From Streptomyces sp. CoH27 (GTDB lineage Bacteria; Actinomycetota; Actinomycetes; Streptomycetales; Streptomycetaceae): a stretch of DNA of 64,000 bases. Shown here piece after piece: positions 42,833 through 52,861 of this stretch (positions are counted from its first letter, which is position 1; every line of letters begins with the position of its first letter). The notes below the pieces were generated by a model. That model was not told where the DNA came from and did not search any database. It worked only from the letters and a program-made list of their open reading frames with translations. Both the position numbers and the translations under genes were made by a program. Where the stretch lies: NCBI RefSeq assembly GCF_020181035.1, contig NZ_JAIQYY010000016.1:1-64000 (forward strand), written 5' to 3'.

Positions 42833-42904
42833 TGCCCCCGGCAGGATTCGAACCTGCGCACACGGCTCCGGAGGCCGTTGCTCTATCCCCTGAGCTACGG
42901 GGGC
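42833..42904 (-). tRNA. tRNA-Arg, anticodon CCG
   Basis: 72 bases, cloverleaf complete: acceptor GCCCCCG/CGGGGGC with discriminator A, D arm GCTC-AGGGGATA-GAGC, anticodon stem ACGGC/GCCGT with loop CTCCGGA (anticodon CCG), variable GTGC, T arm GCAGG-TTCGAAT-CCTGC. CCA is not encoded. Reads CGG codons. Its 3' end faces the accessory island, in the usual geometry for integrative elements. About 1 kb away lies nrtL, an ArgRS-related gene. Confidence 0.98.
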
Positions 42905-43059
42905 GTGTCGGCGGCTTGAGCTGTTGCTCGCGGCGACGGGTAGAACATTAGCAGGTCCGGCGGGATGATCAGGAACCTGATTTCCCGGGGCGCGGTGGAA
43001 CGGGTCCCCTGTACGGGGCGGAAGTGGGGAAAACCCGGACGCGGTGGCGGGGCCGGACC

Positions 43060-43074
43060 TACTCTCGACGTGTG
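43060..43074 (+). promoter_or_regulatory. Probable -10 box and leaderless start of the receiver gene
   Basis: TACTCT (43060-43065), six bases, then GTG 43072; no ribosome site between. Confidence 0.5.
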
Positions 43075-43608
43075 CCAGGCGCCTCGGGTCGGGTGCTTGT
43101 TGTGGACGACAACAAGGTCATCCGGCAGCTGATCAGGGTCAACCTCGAACTGGAAGGGCTTGAGGTCGTGACCGCGGCCGATGGTGCCGAGTGCCTGGAC
43201 GTGGTGCATCAGGTGCGGCCCGACGTCGTGACGCTCGATGTCGTCATGCCCCGGCTGGACGGCCTGCGCACCGCCGCCCGGCTCCGCGCCGATCCCCGTA
43301 CGCACCATCTGCCCGTCGCCATCATCAGCGCGTGCACCCAGTACGAGGTCGAGAGCGGCCTCGACCTCGGCGTGGACGCCTTCCTCGCCAAGCCCTTCGA
43401 ACCGGCCGAACTGGTCCGGCTCGTCAAGCGGCTCATCCAGCGCTCGGACAGGCACGAGGGAGAAGGGAGCGAGGGGCATCGGGGTGGTGGCGAGGGCGGG
43501 CAGGGAGATGACGGGGACGGTGGGGACGGGGAGGGAGAAGGGGACTGCGGCGGAGCCGGCGGCGGCTACGCCGATGGTGTTTCCGGCCGGCTCTCCTACG
43601 GCGGCTAG
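43072..43608 (+). CDS. Stand-alone receiver (response regulator) with Gly/Asp-rich tail
   Basis: 178 residues. Receiver domain about 1-120: VLVVDDNKVIRQLIRVNLEL, phosphoacceptor in VVTLDVVMPRLDG, the switch threonine position as IISA, lysine in FLAKPFEPAEL. No output domain. The last 50 residues are Gly/Asp/Glu-rich low complexity and likely disordered. It would act by protein contact or phosphotransfer. Leaderless-type GTG start at 43072; earlier in-frame codons are in the promoter. Immediately followed by a 24-bp minisatellite. Confidence 0.82.
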   Translation: MPGASGRVLVVDDNKVIRQLIRVNLELEGLEVVTAADGAECLDVVHQVRPDVVTLDVVMPRLDGLRTAARLRADPRTHHLPVAIISACTQYEVESGLDLGVDAFLAKPFEPAELVRLVKRLIQRSDRHEGEGSEGHRGGGEGGQGDDGDGGDGEGEGDCGGAGGGYADGVSGRLSYGG

Positions 43609-43622
43609 CGAGCGGCTCCTGT

Positions 43623-43814
43623 GCGGTGGCCGAGCACGGCTCTCCGGCGGTGGCCGAGTGCGGCTCTCCTGCGGTGGTCGAGCACGGTTCTCCTGCGGTG
43701 GTCGAGCACGGCTCCCGTGCGGTGGCCGAGTGCGGCTCTCCTGCGGTGGCCGAGCACGGTTCTCCTGCGGTGGTCGAGCACGGCTCCCGTGCGGTGGCCG
43801 AGTGTGGCTCTCCC
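43623..43814. repeat. 24-bp minisatellite, eight copies
   Basis: Unit GCGGTGGYCGAGYRCGGYTC plus YCST, starting at 43623, 43647, 43671, 43695, 43719, 43743, 43767 and 43791, with substitutions confined to a few positions and a degenerate ninth start at 43815. Because the period is a multiple of three, the array is open in several frames on both strands. The nearest readings are AVVEHGSP repeats (plus) and EPCSTTAG repeats (minus). Neither has a start with a ribosome site, so I treat it as non-coding between the receiver gene and nrtL. Confidence 0.92.
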
Positions 43815-43888
43815 GTGGCAGGAACTCCACGCACCCGCCGCCCGTCCCACAGTGAGAACCCCTTCGCCTACCCACCCCCTTCCTCCCC

Positions 43889-43903
43889 TACGCTTGTCCC
43901 GTG
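43889..43903 (+). promoter_or_regulatory. Probable -10 box and leaderless start of nrtL
   Basis: TACGCT (43889-43894), six bases, GTG 43901; no Shine-Dalgarno sequence. Confidence 0.55.
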
Positions 43904-45100
43904 ACCCCCGTCGAGTTGTCCCGCACCGTCCTGCATGCGGTGCGTCGTGCTGTCGATGACGGGGAGCTGCGTGTGACCGTGCCCGAGCGGGCCGTGGTGA
44001 CCGAGCCGGGGCCCGGGGGGTGCGGGGACTACGCCACCACCATCGCCCTTCAGCTCGCCCGGCCGGCCGGACAGCCGCCGCGGCGGGTCGCCGAGATCCT
44101 GGTGCCCCGGCTCGCCGACGCCGACGGCATCCGTGAGGTTGTCGTCACCGGCCCCGGATTCCTCAACATCACCCTCGCCGAGCAGGCACAGGCCGATCTC
44201 GTCACCACCGTCGTCAAGGAGATCCGTGCCCGCGGCGCCGCCTACGGGCACGGGGACGCCCTCGCGGGGCAGGTCGTCGCGCTGCGGGTGCCGTACGAGG
44301 TCCGGGCCGAGGTCGTCGCCGACGCCGTCGTACGGCTCGTGGCCGCCCAGGGCGGGCGGGCCACCGTCGAGCACGCCGAGCCCGTCAATCTGCGGCCCGT
44401 GCCCGCCCCGGAGGACCCCGCCCCGCTCGGACCCGACGCCGCCCAGTGGGCCCTGCTCCACCCCGCCCCGCACGACCGGCCCCGGATCACCGCCGATCAC
44501 CTCGTCCAGCGGGAGGGCAATCCGCTGTTCCGGGTGCGGTACGCCCACGCCCGCGTCCGCTCTGTCAGCCGCAACGCCGCTCGCCTGGGCTTCACCGCCG
44601 AGCCCGGCCCGATCGCCGCAGGTCCAGGCCCGGTCATTCCTGGTTCCCGTCCGATCGCTGCCAGTTCAGGTCGAGTCGCCTCCGGTTCCGGTCCGCTCGC
44701 CGCCGACTCCGGGCCCAGCACCGCCGGCTCCGGGCCCTTCACCGCCGGCTCCGGTCCGATCGTCCCCGGTTCCGGTCCGCTCGCCGCCGGCTCCAGCCCG
44801 CTCACCCCCGCCAACAGCGCCACCCCCACAACCACCCCCGTCCCTGCGCTCCTCACCCCCCTCGCCGACCACCCCCGTATCCTCGCCGCGGCCGCCACCC
44901 ACCGTGCCCCGGACCGGCTTGCCCGGCATCTCGTCACCGTCGCCGATGCCGTGCTGGCCTTTCTGCCCTCCGTGCTGCCCTGTGGCGAGGAGAAACCCTC
45001 GGCCGCCCACCGCGCCCGGCTCGCCCTCGCCGAAGCCGCCGGGACGGTGCTGGCCGGTGGCCTGTCCCTGCTCGGCATCGACGCACCCGAACACCTCTAG
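43901..45100 (+). CDS. nrtL: ArgS-related anticodon-binding protein NrtL
   Basis: 399 residues, against about 590 in arginyl-tRNA synthetase. It keeps the ArgRS N-terminal additional domain (residues 1-95: GDYATTIALQLARPAGQPPR, VVVTGPGFLNITLAEQ) and the start of the anticodon-binding domain (GNPLFRVRYAHARVRSVSRN, near 207-226) plus a DALR-type C-terminus (LADHPRILAAAATHRAPDRL). The Rossmann catalytic core with HIGH and KMSKS is missing, replaced by about 100 unrelated residues. A repeat-rich insert (about 234-305) interrupts the C-terminal domain. It sits immediately before lysA, where other actinobacteria have argS. It may bind tRNA-Arg without charging it (inference). Confidence 0.88.
   Translation: MTPVELSRTVLHAVRRAVDDGELRVTVPERAVVTEPGPGGCGDYATTIALQLARPAGQPPRRVAEILVPRLADADGIREVVVTGPGFLNITLAEQAQADLVTTVVKEIRARGAAYGHGDALAGQVVALRVPYEVRAEVVADAVVRLVAAQGGRATVEHAEPVNLRPVPAPEDPAPLGPDAAQWALLHPAPHDRPRITADHLVQREGNPLFRVRYAHARVRSVSRNAARLGFTAEPGPIAAGPGPVIPGSRPIAASSGRVASGSGPLAADSGPSTAGSGPFTAGSGPIVPGSGPLAAGSSPLTPANSATPTTTPVPALLTPLADHPRILAAAATHRAPDRLARHLVTVADAVLAFLPSVLPCGEEKPSAAHRARLALAEAAGTVLAGGLSLLGIDAPEHL
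44601..44814 (+). repeat. Degenerate 21-bp coding repeats inside nrtL
   Basis: The region encodes units such as TAGSGPF, TAGSGPI, VPGSGPL, AAGSSPL and degenerate relatives upstream (about ten units of 7 residues). It lies between the conserved YAHAR helix and the DALR end, so it is a flexible insert. Copy number is likely variable. Confidence 0.85.
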
Positions 45101-45143
45101 GGCTGCGCCCCGGAGAGAGACAGAGAGTCTGAGAGTCACCGTC

Positions 45144-46535
45144 ATGAGCCGTTCCGCCCACCCCGCCGGGCCCCGTCACGCCGATGTCCTGTCCGAGGGG
45201 CACTACTCCGCGCCGCCCGCCGATCTCAACGTCCTCGACCCCAAGGTCTGGGCCCAGACCGTCACGCGGGACGCCGACGGGGTCGTCACCGTCGGCGGTG
45301 TCGACGTCAACCGGCTCGCCGAGCAGTTCGGCACGCCCGCCTACATCCTCGACGAGGCCGACTTCCGGGCCCGCGCGCGCGCCTGGCGCGGTGCCTTCGG
45401 GCCCGACGCCGATGTGTTCTACGCCGGCAAGGCGTTCCTCTCCCGTGCCGTCGTCCGGTGGCTGGAGCAGGAGGGGCTGAATCTGGACGTCTGCTCCGGG
45501 GGCGAGCTGGCCACCGCTCTGTCCGCCGGGATGCCCGCCGAGCGCATCGCCTTCCACGGCAACAACAAGTCCAAGGACGAGATCCACCGCGCCATAGAGG
45601 CCGGTGTCGGGCGGATCGTGCTCGACTCCTTCCAGGAGATCGTGCGGGTCGCCCACATCGCGCAGTCCCTCGGCAAGCGGCAGAAGGTCCAGATCCGGAT
45701 CACCGTCGGCGTCGAGGCGCACACGCACGAGTTCATCGCCACCGCCCACGAGGACCAGAAGTTCGGGATTCCGCTGGCCGGGGGGCAGGCTGCGGAAGCC
45801 GTGCGGCGGGCGCTTCAGCTCGACGGGCTCGAACTCATCGGCATCCACTCCCACATCGGGTCGCAGATCTTCGACATGTCCGGCTTCGAGGTCGCCGCTC
45901 ATCGCGTCGTCGGGCTGCTCAAGGACATTCGCGACGAGCACGGGGTCGAGCTGCCCGAGATCGATCTCGGGGGCGGGCTCGGCATCGCCTACACCAGCGA
46001 CGACGATCCGCGTGAGCCGCACGAGATCGCCAAGGCGCTGACGGAGATCGTGACGCGCGAGTGCGAGGCCGCCCGGCTGCGGACGCCCCGCATCTCCGTC
46101 GAGCCCGGCCGGGCCATCGTCGGCCCCACCGCCTTCACGCTCTACGAGGTCGGCACGGTCAAGCCGCTCGACGGGCTGCGGACCTATGTGTCCGTCGACG
46201 GCGGCATGTCCGACAACATCCGGACCGCGCTGTACGACGCCGAGTACAGCGTCGCCCTCGTGTCCCGCACCTCCGACGCCGAGCCCATGCTCGCCCGCGT
46301 GGTCGGCAAGCACTGCGAGAGCGGGGACATCGTGGTCAAGGACGCGTTCCTGCCCGCCGACCTGGCGCCGGGGGATCTCATCGCCGTACCGGCCACGGGC
46401 GCGTACTGCCGGTCCATGGCCAGCAACTACAACCATGTGCCGCGGCCGCCCGTCGTCGCCGTGAAGGACGGCGACGCCCGGGTGATCGTCCGGCGTGAGA
46501 CGGAGGAGGACCTCCTGCGTCTCGACGTCGGGTAG
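45144..46535 (+). CDS. lysA: Diaminopimelate decarboxylase
   Basis: 463 residues. PLP-dependent alanine-racemase-fold enzyme: the PLP lysine in VFYAGKAFLSRAVV, HGNNKSKDEI, the glycine-rich phosphate site EIDLGGGLGIAY, substrate residues in ISVEPGRAIVG and the DAP-specific CESGD motif in GKHCESGDIVVKD. It converts meso-diaminopimelate to lysine in the cytosol. ATG 45144, 43 bp after nrtL, so probably co-transcribed. Followed by a terminator-like hairpin before hom. Confidence 0.97.
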   Translation: MSRSAHPAGPRHADVLSEGHYSAPPADLNVLDPKVWAQTVTRDADGVVTVGGVDVNRLAEQFGTPAYILDEADFRARARAWRGAFGPDADVFYAGKAFLSRAVVRWLEQEGLNLDVCSGGELATALSAGMPAERIAFHGNNKSKDEIHRAIEAGVGRIVLDSFQEIVRVAHIAQSLGKRQKVQIRITVGVEAHTHEFIATAHEDQKFGIPLAGGQAAEAVRRALQLDGLELIGIHSHIGSQIFDMSGFEVAAHRVVGLLKDIRDEHGVELPEIDLGGGLGIAYTSDDDPREPHEIAKALTEIVTRECEAARLRTPRISVEPGRAIVGPTAFTLYEVGTVKPLDGLRTYVSVDGGMSDNIRTALYDAEYSVALVSRTSDAEPMLARVVGKHCESGDIVVKDAFLPADLAPGDLIAVPATGAYCRSMASNYNHVPRPPVVAVKDGDARVIVRRETEEDLLRLDVG

Positions 46536-46549
46536 CCGTGACCCGCCGA

Positions 46550-46584
46550 ACGGGGCTGGAAGATCTCCTGTCGCCCAGCCCCGT
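46550..46584 (+). terminator. Hairpin after lysA
   Basis: ACGGGGCTGG (46550-46559) and CCAGCCCCGT (46575-46584), a perfect 10-bp stem with a 15-base loop, followed by ACAAATGAAATT. May partly separate lysA from hom. Confidence 0.75.
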
Positions 46585-46685
46585 ACAAATGAAATTCATG
46601 TCTCACGATCCGGACCAAGGGTAGAAACTCCCGTCCGGTGAGTGAGACTGGTCCAACCGTAGACGGTGAGAGGAAACGAGGTCGG

Positions 46686-47978
46686 ATGATGCGTACGCGT
46701 CCGCTGAAGGTGGCGCTGCTGGGCTGTGGGGTTGTCGGCTCAGAGGTGGCGCGCATCATGACGACGCACGCCGACGACCTCGCCCAGAGGATCGGCGCCC
46801 CGGTGGAGCTCGCCGGGGTCGCCGTACGGCGCCCGAGCAAGGTGCGCGAGGGCATTCCCGCGGACCTCGTCACCACCGACGCCACCGCCCTCGTCAAACG
46901 GGGGGACATCGATGTGGTGGTCGAGGTCATCGGGGGGATCGAGCCCGCTCGGACTCTCATCACCGCCGCCTTCGAGCACGGCGCCTCCGTCGTCTCCGCC
47001 AACAAGGCGCTGCTCGCCCAGGACGGTGCCGCCCTGCACGCCGCCGCCGAGGAGCACGGCCGCGACCTGTACTACGAGGCCGCCGTCGCCGGTGCCATCC
47101 CGCTGATCCGCCCGCTGCGCGAGTCCCTAGCCGGTGACAAGGTCAACCGGGTGCTCGGCATCGTCAACGGCACCACCAACTTCATCCTCGACAAGATGGA
47201 CAACACGGGGGCGGGCTACCAGGAAGCCCTCGACGAGGCCACCGCGCTCGGGTACGCGGAGGCCGACCCGACCGCCGACGTCGAGGGGTTCGACGCCGCC
47301 GCCAAGGCCGCCATCCTCGCCGGGATCGCCTTCCACACGCGCGTGCGCCTCGACGACGTCTACCGCGAGGGCATGACCGAGGTCACCGCCGCCGACTTCC
47401 GCTCGGCGAAGGAGATGGGCTGCACCATCAAGCTGCTCGCCATCTGTGAGCGGGCGGCGGACGGCGGCTCCGTCACCGCGCGCGTGCACCCCGCCATGAT
47501 TCCGCTGAGCCACCCGCTCGCCTCCGTGCGCGGCGCGTACAACGCCGTGTTCGTGGAGAGCGACGCCGCCGGCCAGCTCATGTTCTACGGCCCGGGCGCG
47601 GGCGGTTCGCCCACCGCCTCCGCCGTGCTCGGCGACCTCGTCGCCGTCTGCCGCAACCGGCTCAACGGCGCAACGGGGCCCGGTGAGTCGGCGTACGCCG
47701 CCCTGCCGGTCTCGCCCATGGGCGAGGTCGTCACGCGCTACCACATCAGCCTCGACGTCGCGGACAAACCGGGTGTGCTCGCCCAGGTCGCCACCGTCTT
47801 CGCCGAGCACGGCGTGTCGATCGACACGGTGCGCCAGCAGGGCAAGGACGGCGAGGCCTCCCTCGTCGTCGTCACCCACCGGGCGTCCGACGCCTCCCTC
47901 ACCGGGACCGTCGAGGCGCTGCGCAAGCTCGACACCGTGCGGGGTGTCGCCAGCATCATGCGGGTTGAAGGAGAGTAA
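46686..47978 (+). CDS. hom: Homoserine dehydrogenase
   Basis: 430 residues. NAD(P)-binding VALLGCGVVGSEVARI, catalytic region SANKALLAQDG, VLGIVNGTTNFIL and GYAEADPTADVEGFDAAAKA, and a C-terminal ACT domain (YHISLDVADKPGVLAQVATV) for threonine feedback inhibition. It reduces aspartate semialdehyde to homoserine. ATG 46686 (GAGGAAACGAGG upstream); the frame opens earlier at 46638 without a ribosome site. Six bases before thrC. Confidence 0.97.
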   Translation: MMRTRPLKVALLGCGVVGSEVARIMTTHADDLAQRIGAPVELAGVAVRRPSKVREGIPADLVTTDATALVKRGDIDVVVEVIGGIEPARTLITAAFEHGASVVSANKALLAQDGAALHAAAEEHGRDLYYEAAVAGAIPLIRPLRESLAGDKVNRVLGIVNGTTNFILDKMDNTGAGYQEALDEATALGYAEADPTADVEGFDAAAKAAILAGIAFHTRVRLDDVYREGMTEVTAADFRSAKEMGCTIKLLAICERAADGGSVTARVHPAMIPLSHPLASVRGAYNAVFVESDAAGQLMFYGPGAGGSPTASAVLGDLVAVCRNRLNGATGPGESAYAALPVSPMGEVVTRYHISLDVADKPGVLAQVATVFAEHGVSIDTVRQQGKDGEASLVVVTHRASDASLTGTVEALRKLDTVRGVASIMRVEGE

Positions 47979-47984
47979 CCAGCA

Positions 47985-49043
47985 ATGACCCACCAGTGGC
48001 GCGGAATCATCGAGGAGTACCGGGACCGGCTGCCGGTCTCCGACACCACGCCGGTCGTGACGCTCCGCGAGGGCGGCACGCCGCTCGTGCCCGCGCAGGT
48101 GCTCTCCGAGCGCACGGGCTGTGCGGTCCACCTGAAGGTCGAGGGGGCCAACCCCACCGGCTCCTTCAAGGACCGCGGCATGACCATGGCCATCAGCAAG
48201 GCCAAGGAGGACGGGGCCAAGGCCGTCATCTGTGCCTCCACGGGCAACACGTCCGCCTCCGCCGCCGCCTACGCGGTGCGCGCGGGCATGGTTTCGGCCG
48301 TGCTCGTGCCGCAGGGCAAGATCGCCCTCGGCAAGATGGGCCAGGCCCTCGTGCACGGCGCGAAGATCCTCCAGGTCGACGGCAACTTCGACGACTGCCT
48401 CACGCTCGCTCGCGAGCTGAGCGAGAACTACCCGGTGGCGCTGGTCAATTCGGTCAATCCGGTGCGGATCGAGGGTCAGAAGACGGCCGCCTTCGAGATC
48501 GTGGACATGCTCGGCGACGCGCCCGACATCCACGTCCTCCCGGTCGGCAACGCGGGCAACATCACGGCCTACTGGAAGGGCTACAAGGAGTACGCCGCCG
48601 ACGGCATCGCCGCGAAGACCCCTCGAATGTGGGGTTTCCAGGCCTCGGGAAGTGCTCCGATCGTCCGTGGAGAGGTGGTCAAGGATCCCTCGACCATCGC
48701 CACCGCCATCCGTATCGGCAACCCGGCTTCGTGGCAGTACGCACTGGCGGCCCGCGACGAGTCCGGCGGTGTCATCGACGAGGTGACGGACCGTGAAATC
48801 CTGCGCGCCTACCGGCTGTTGGCCGCACAGGAGGGCGTCTTCGTGGAGCCCGCCTCCGCCGCCTCCGTGGCCGGTCTGCTGAAGGCCGCCGAGCAGGGCA
48901 AGGTCGACCCGGGGCAGACCATCGTCTGCACCGTCACCGGAAACGGCCTGAAGGACCCCGACTGGGCCGTCGCCGGCGCCCCGCAGCCGGTCACCGTCCC
49001 GGTCGACGCGGCCACCGCCGCCGAGCGCCTCGGCCTCGCGTAG
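47985..49043 (+). CDS. thrC: Threonine synthase
   Basis: 352 residues, fold type II PLP enzyme. PLP lysine in GSFKDRGMTMA, the glycine-rich CASTGNTSASAAAYA and phosphate-binding PVGNAGNITAYWKG, VTGNGLKD at the end. It makes threonine from O-phosphohomoserine. AAGGAGAG ribosome site in the end of hom, so tightly coupled. A GC hairpin follows, and thrB starts 240 bp downstream. Confidence 0.97.
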   Translation: MTHQWRGIIEEYRDRLPVSDTTPVVTLREGGTPLVPAQVLSERTGCAVHLKVEGANPTGSFKDRGMTMAISKAKEDGAKAVICASTGNTSASAAAYAVRAGMVSAVLVPQGKIALGKMGQALVHGAKILQVDGNFDDCLTLARELSENYPVALVNSVNPVRIEGQKTAAFEIVDMLGDAPDIHVLPVGNAGNITAYWKGYKEYAADGIAAKTPRMWGFQASGSAPIVRGEVVKDPSTIATAIRIGNPASWQYALAARDESGGVIDEVTDREILRAYRLLAAQEGVFVEPASAASVAGLLKAAEQGKVDPGQTIVCTVTGNGLKDPDWAVAGAPQPVTVPVDAATAAERLGLA

Positions 49044-49059
49044 ATCCTGGTGAAACCCT

Positions 49060-49112
49060 GACAGGGTGCACAGGGGGCTTACGACACGCATCGTGCGCCT
49101 CCTGTGCGCCCT
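49060..49112 (+). terminator. Imperfect hairpin after thrC
   Basis: AGGGTGCACAGGGGGC and GCCTCCTGTGCGCCCT pair with a few mismatches around an 18-base loop that contains the smaller dyad ACGACACGCATCGTGC. Could terminate or attenuate between thrC and thrB. Confidence 0.5.
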
Positions 49113-49162
49113 ATGTCGCCACAGAACCTTCCTTCGATAGGCTGTACCGAACTCGCCCCTCG

Positions 49163-49256
49163 CATATGCCTGCGCATATGGGTGTCGTCGCGCCGTCTGC
49201 GCGGCCAGCGGGTCTCCACGCACGTATCGAATGTCATCGAATGTCTTCGACAGTCA
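49163..49256 (+). repeat. Inverted and tandem repeats upstream of thrB
   Basis: CATATGC-CTGC-GCATATG (49163-49180) is a perfect 7-4-7 inverted repeat, followed by three 10-bp tandem units TCGAATGTCA, TCGAATGTCT, TCGACAGTCA (49227-49256). A TAGGCT box at 49137-49142 suggests a thrB promoter just before them, so both would lie in the transcribed leader. Confidence 0.65.
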
Positions 49257-49282
49257 CGCAGCTCAAGGAGAGTCAACGAGCG

Positions 49283-50236
49283 ATGGCCGGTCCAGCGTTC
49301 CGCGCCGCCGCCGTCCGGGTGCGCGTTCCCGCCACCAGCGCCAATCTCGGGCCGGGCTTCGACGCCCTCGGCCTCGCGCTGGGGCTCTACGACGACGTGG
49401 TCGTCCGGGTGGCCGACTCCGGGCTGCACATCGACATCGCGGGTGAGGGCAGCGAGACCCTCCCGCGTGACGAGAGCCACCTCCTCGTCCGCTCCCTGCG
49501 CACCGCCTTCGACCTGCTGGGCGGACAGCCCCGCGGCCTGGAGATCGTCTGCGCCAACCGCATCCCGCACGGCCGTGGCCTCGGTTCCTCCTCCGCCGCC
49601 ATCTGCGCCGGCATCGTCGCCGCCCGCGCCGTGACCATAGGCGGCGAGGCCAGGCTCGACGACGCCGCCCTCCTGGAGCTGGCCACCGAGATCGAGGGCC
49701 ACCCGGACAACGTGGCCGCCTGCCTGCTCGGCGGTTTCACGCTGTCCTGGATGGAGGCCGGCGCCGCCCGGGCGATCAGGATGGAGCCGAACGGTTCCAT
49801 CGTTCCGGTGGTTTTCGTGCCCGGAAAGCCGGTCCTGACCGAGACCGCGCGCGGCCTGCTCCCGCGCACCGTGCCGCACGTGGACGCCGCCGCCAACGCG
49901 GGCCGCGCCGCCCTGCTCGTCGAGGCCCTCACCCGGCGCCCCGAGCTGCTGCTGCCGGCCACCGAGGACCGCCTCCACCAGGAGTACCGCGCCCCGGCCA
50001 TGCCGGAGAGCGCCGCGCTGGTGGAGCGGCTGCGCGCCGACGGCATCCCGGCCGTCATCTCGGGCGCCGGACCCACTGTCATGGCCCTCGCCGACGCCGG
50101 CACCGCCGACAAGGTGCAGGCCCTGGCGGGCGCCGACTGGGCCGCCAACCGGCTGAGCCTGGACGTGCAGGGCGCGAGCGTACTGCCGCTCGCGACCTCC
50201 GGTGCCGAATCCGGCATCGGCTCCGGCGCCGACTGA
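49283..50236 (+). CDS. thrB: Homoserine kinase
   Basis: 317 residues, GHMP kinase. Substrate strand VRVPATSANLGPGFDALGLA, ATP-binding PHGRGLGSSSAAICAG (motif 2) and VISGAGPTVMAL (motif 3). It phosphorylates homoserine for ThrC. ATG 49283 with AAGGAG 12 bases upstream. The frame opens at 49166 but through the repeat region. A probable promoter at 49137 gives it some independence from hom-thrC. The end is Gly/Ser/Ala-rich (SGAESGIGSGAD). Confidence 0.96.
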   Translation: MAGPAFRAAAVRVRVPATSANLGPGFDALGLALGLYDDVVVRVADSGLHIDIAGEGSETLPRDESHLLVRSLRTAFDLLGGQPRGLEIVCANRIPHGRGLGSSSAAICAGIVAARAVTIGGEARLDDAALLELATEIEGHPDNVAACLLGGFTLSWMEAGAARAIRMEPNGSIVPVVFVPGKPVLTETARGLLPRTVPHVDAAANAGRAALLVEALTRRPELLLPATEDRLHQEYRAPAMPESAALVERLRADGIPAVISGAGPTVMALADAGTADKVQALAGADWAANRLSLDVQGASVLPLATSGAESGIGSGAD

Positions 50237-50645
50237 CCGCACACGGTTGCCGGATTTGGAGAGGGGGAATGTTTGTTGGATCCGGTAGTGTTAACCTCAA
50301 GTCTGCACCCGACCCCACCATGGCGAGGTGCCTCGTGTCCCCGTCCGGGACAGACATTCTTCCGGGAGCCTCCCACGCCACTCCGTGTTCCTTGCGCCGT
50401 ACCTGGGCAGTACGTCGTATGCGGGCACTGAGCGGGCCGCCGGGCACGCTTCGGAATCGGTGCTACCACGCCACGTGACACTGGGTGCCACGGCTCGCGG
50501 AAGCGCCAGTCACCAGCAAATTCTCTTCCGCCGCTTTGGCGGACCACCGCCCCGGCGCGGTTCACAGAAGACAGGACCGTAGCCGGACAGCACAACCGGT
50601 CGCCGAGCCAGACAGGCCGACGTCCGCTCCAGGGAAGGACCCTTC
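50237..50645 (+). promoter_or_regulatory. rho promoter and long 5' leader
   Basis: 409 bases without a supported gene. A TAGTGT box at 50286-50291 suggests transcription starts near 50298, giving a leader of about 350 bases before GTG 50646. It contains CCGCC-GCTTT-GGCGG and other small hairpins. An open frame of 52 codons from ATG 50320 has no recognisable features. Long leaders of rho genes in other bacteria serve autoregulation by premature termination; that is inference here. Confidence 0.55.
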
Positions 50646-52619
<1,974 letters not shown>

Positions 52620-52653
52620 TACCCGCGGCTGGTGCAAGCGCGTCGGAAAGGTC

Positions 52654-52741
52654 ACAACCGAGATCTCTGACACAAGGGTCTCGGTTGCGGCCCACCAGGA
52701 ATGACTACACAGAGTGCCCATCGCCGTACGCGATGGGCACT
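52654..52741 (+). terminator. Two successive hairpins after rho
   Basis: First: CAACCGAGA with TCTCGGTTG (about 52656-52688), 9 bp. Second: AGTGCCCATCGC (52713-52724) with GCGATGGGCACT (52730-52741), a perfect 12-bp stem and 5-base loop, followed by TTGCGTTG. The second is a strong intrinsic terminator, notable for the gene that encodes Rho itself. Confidence 0.85.
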
Positions 52742-52861
52742 TTGCGTTGTGCAACTCTTTCCCGAGTTTCTCCGTCTGACCGTACGGGGCGACGATGGAG
52801 CGGTGACGACCGCCCGACCCTGAAAGCAGGGGGTAACCGACCGACGAGACCTAGGAGCGAT

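Noticed and set aside
43623..43814. CRISPR array
   Set aside because: Repeats are directly adjacent with no spacers, and there are no cas genes in the window.
43626..43904. Plus-strand frame coding AVVEHGSP repeats (and minus-strand EPCSTTAG repeats)
   Set aside because: Open only because the 24-bp minisatellite period is a multiple of three. No ribosome site or conserved flank on either strand.
47127..49223. 698-codon minus-strand frame across hom and thrC
   Set aside because: Spans two well-supported genes in reverse and has no recognisable domain.
50320..50478. Leader peptide of rho
   Set aside because: A 52-codon frame exists but has no Shine-Dalgarno sequence, no run of regulatory codons and no conserved feature that I can see.
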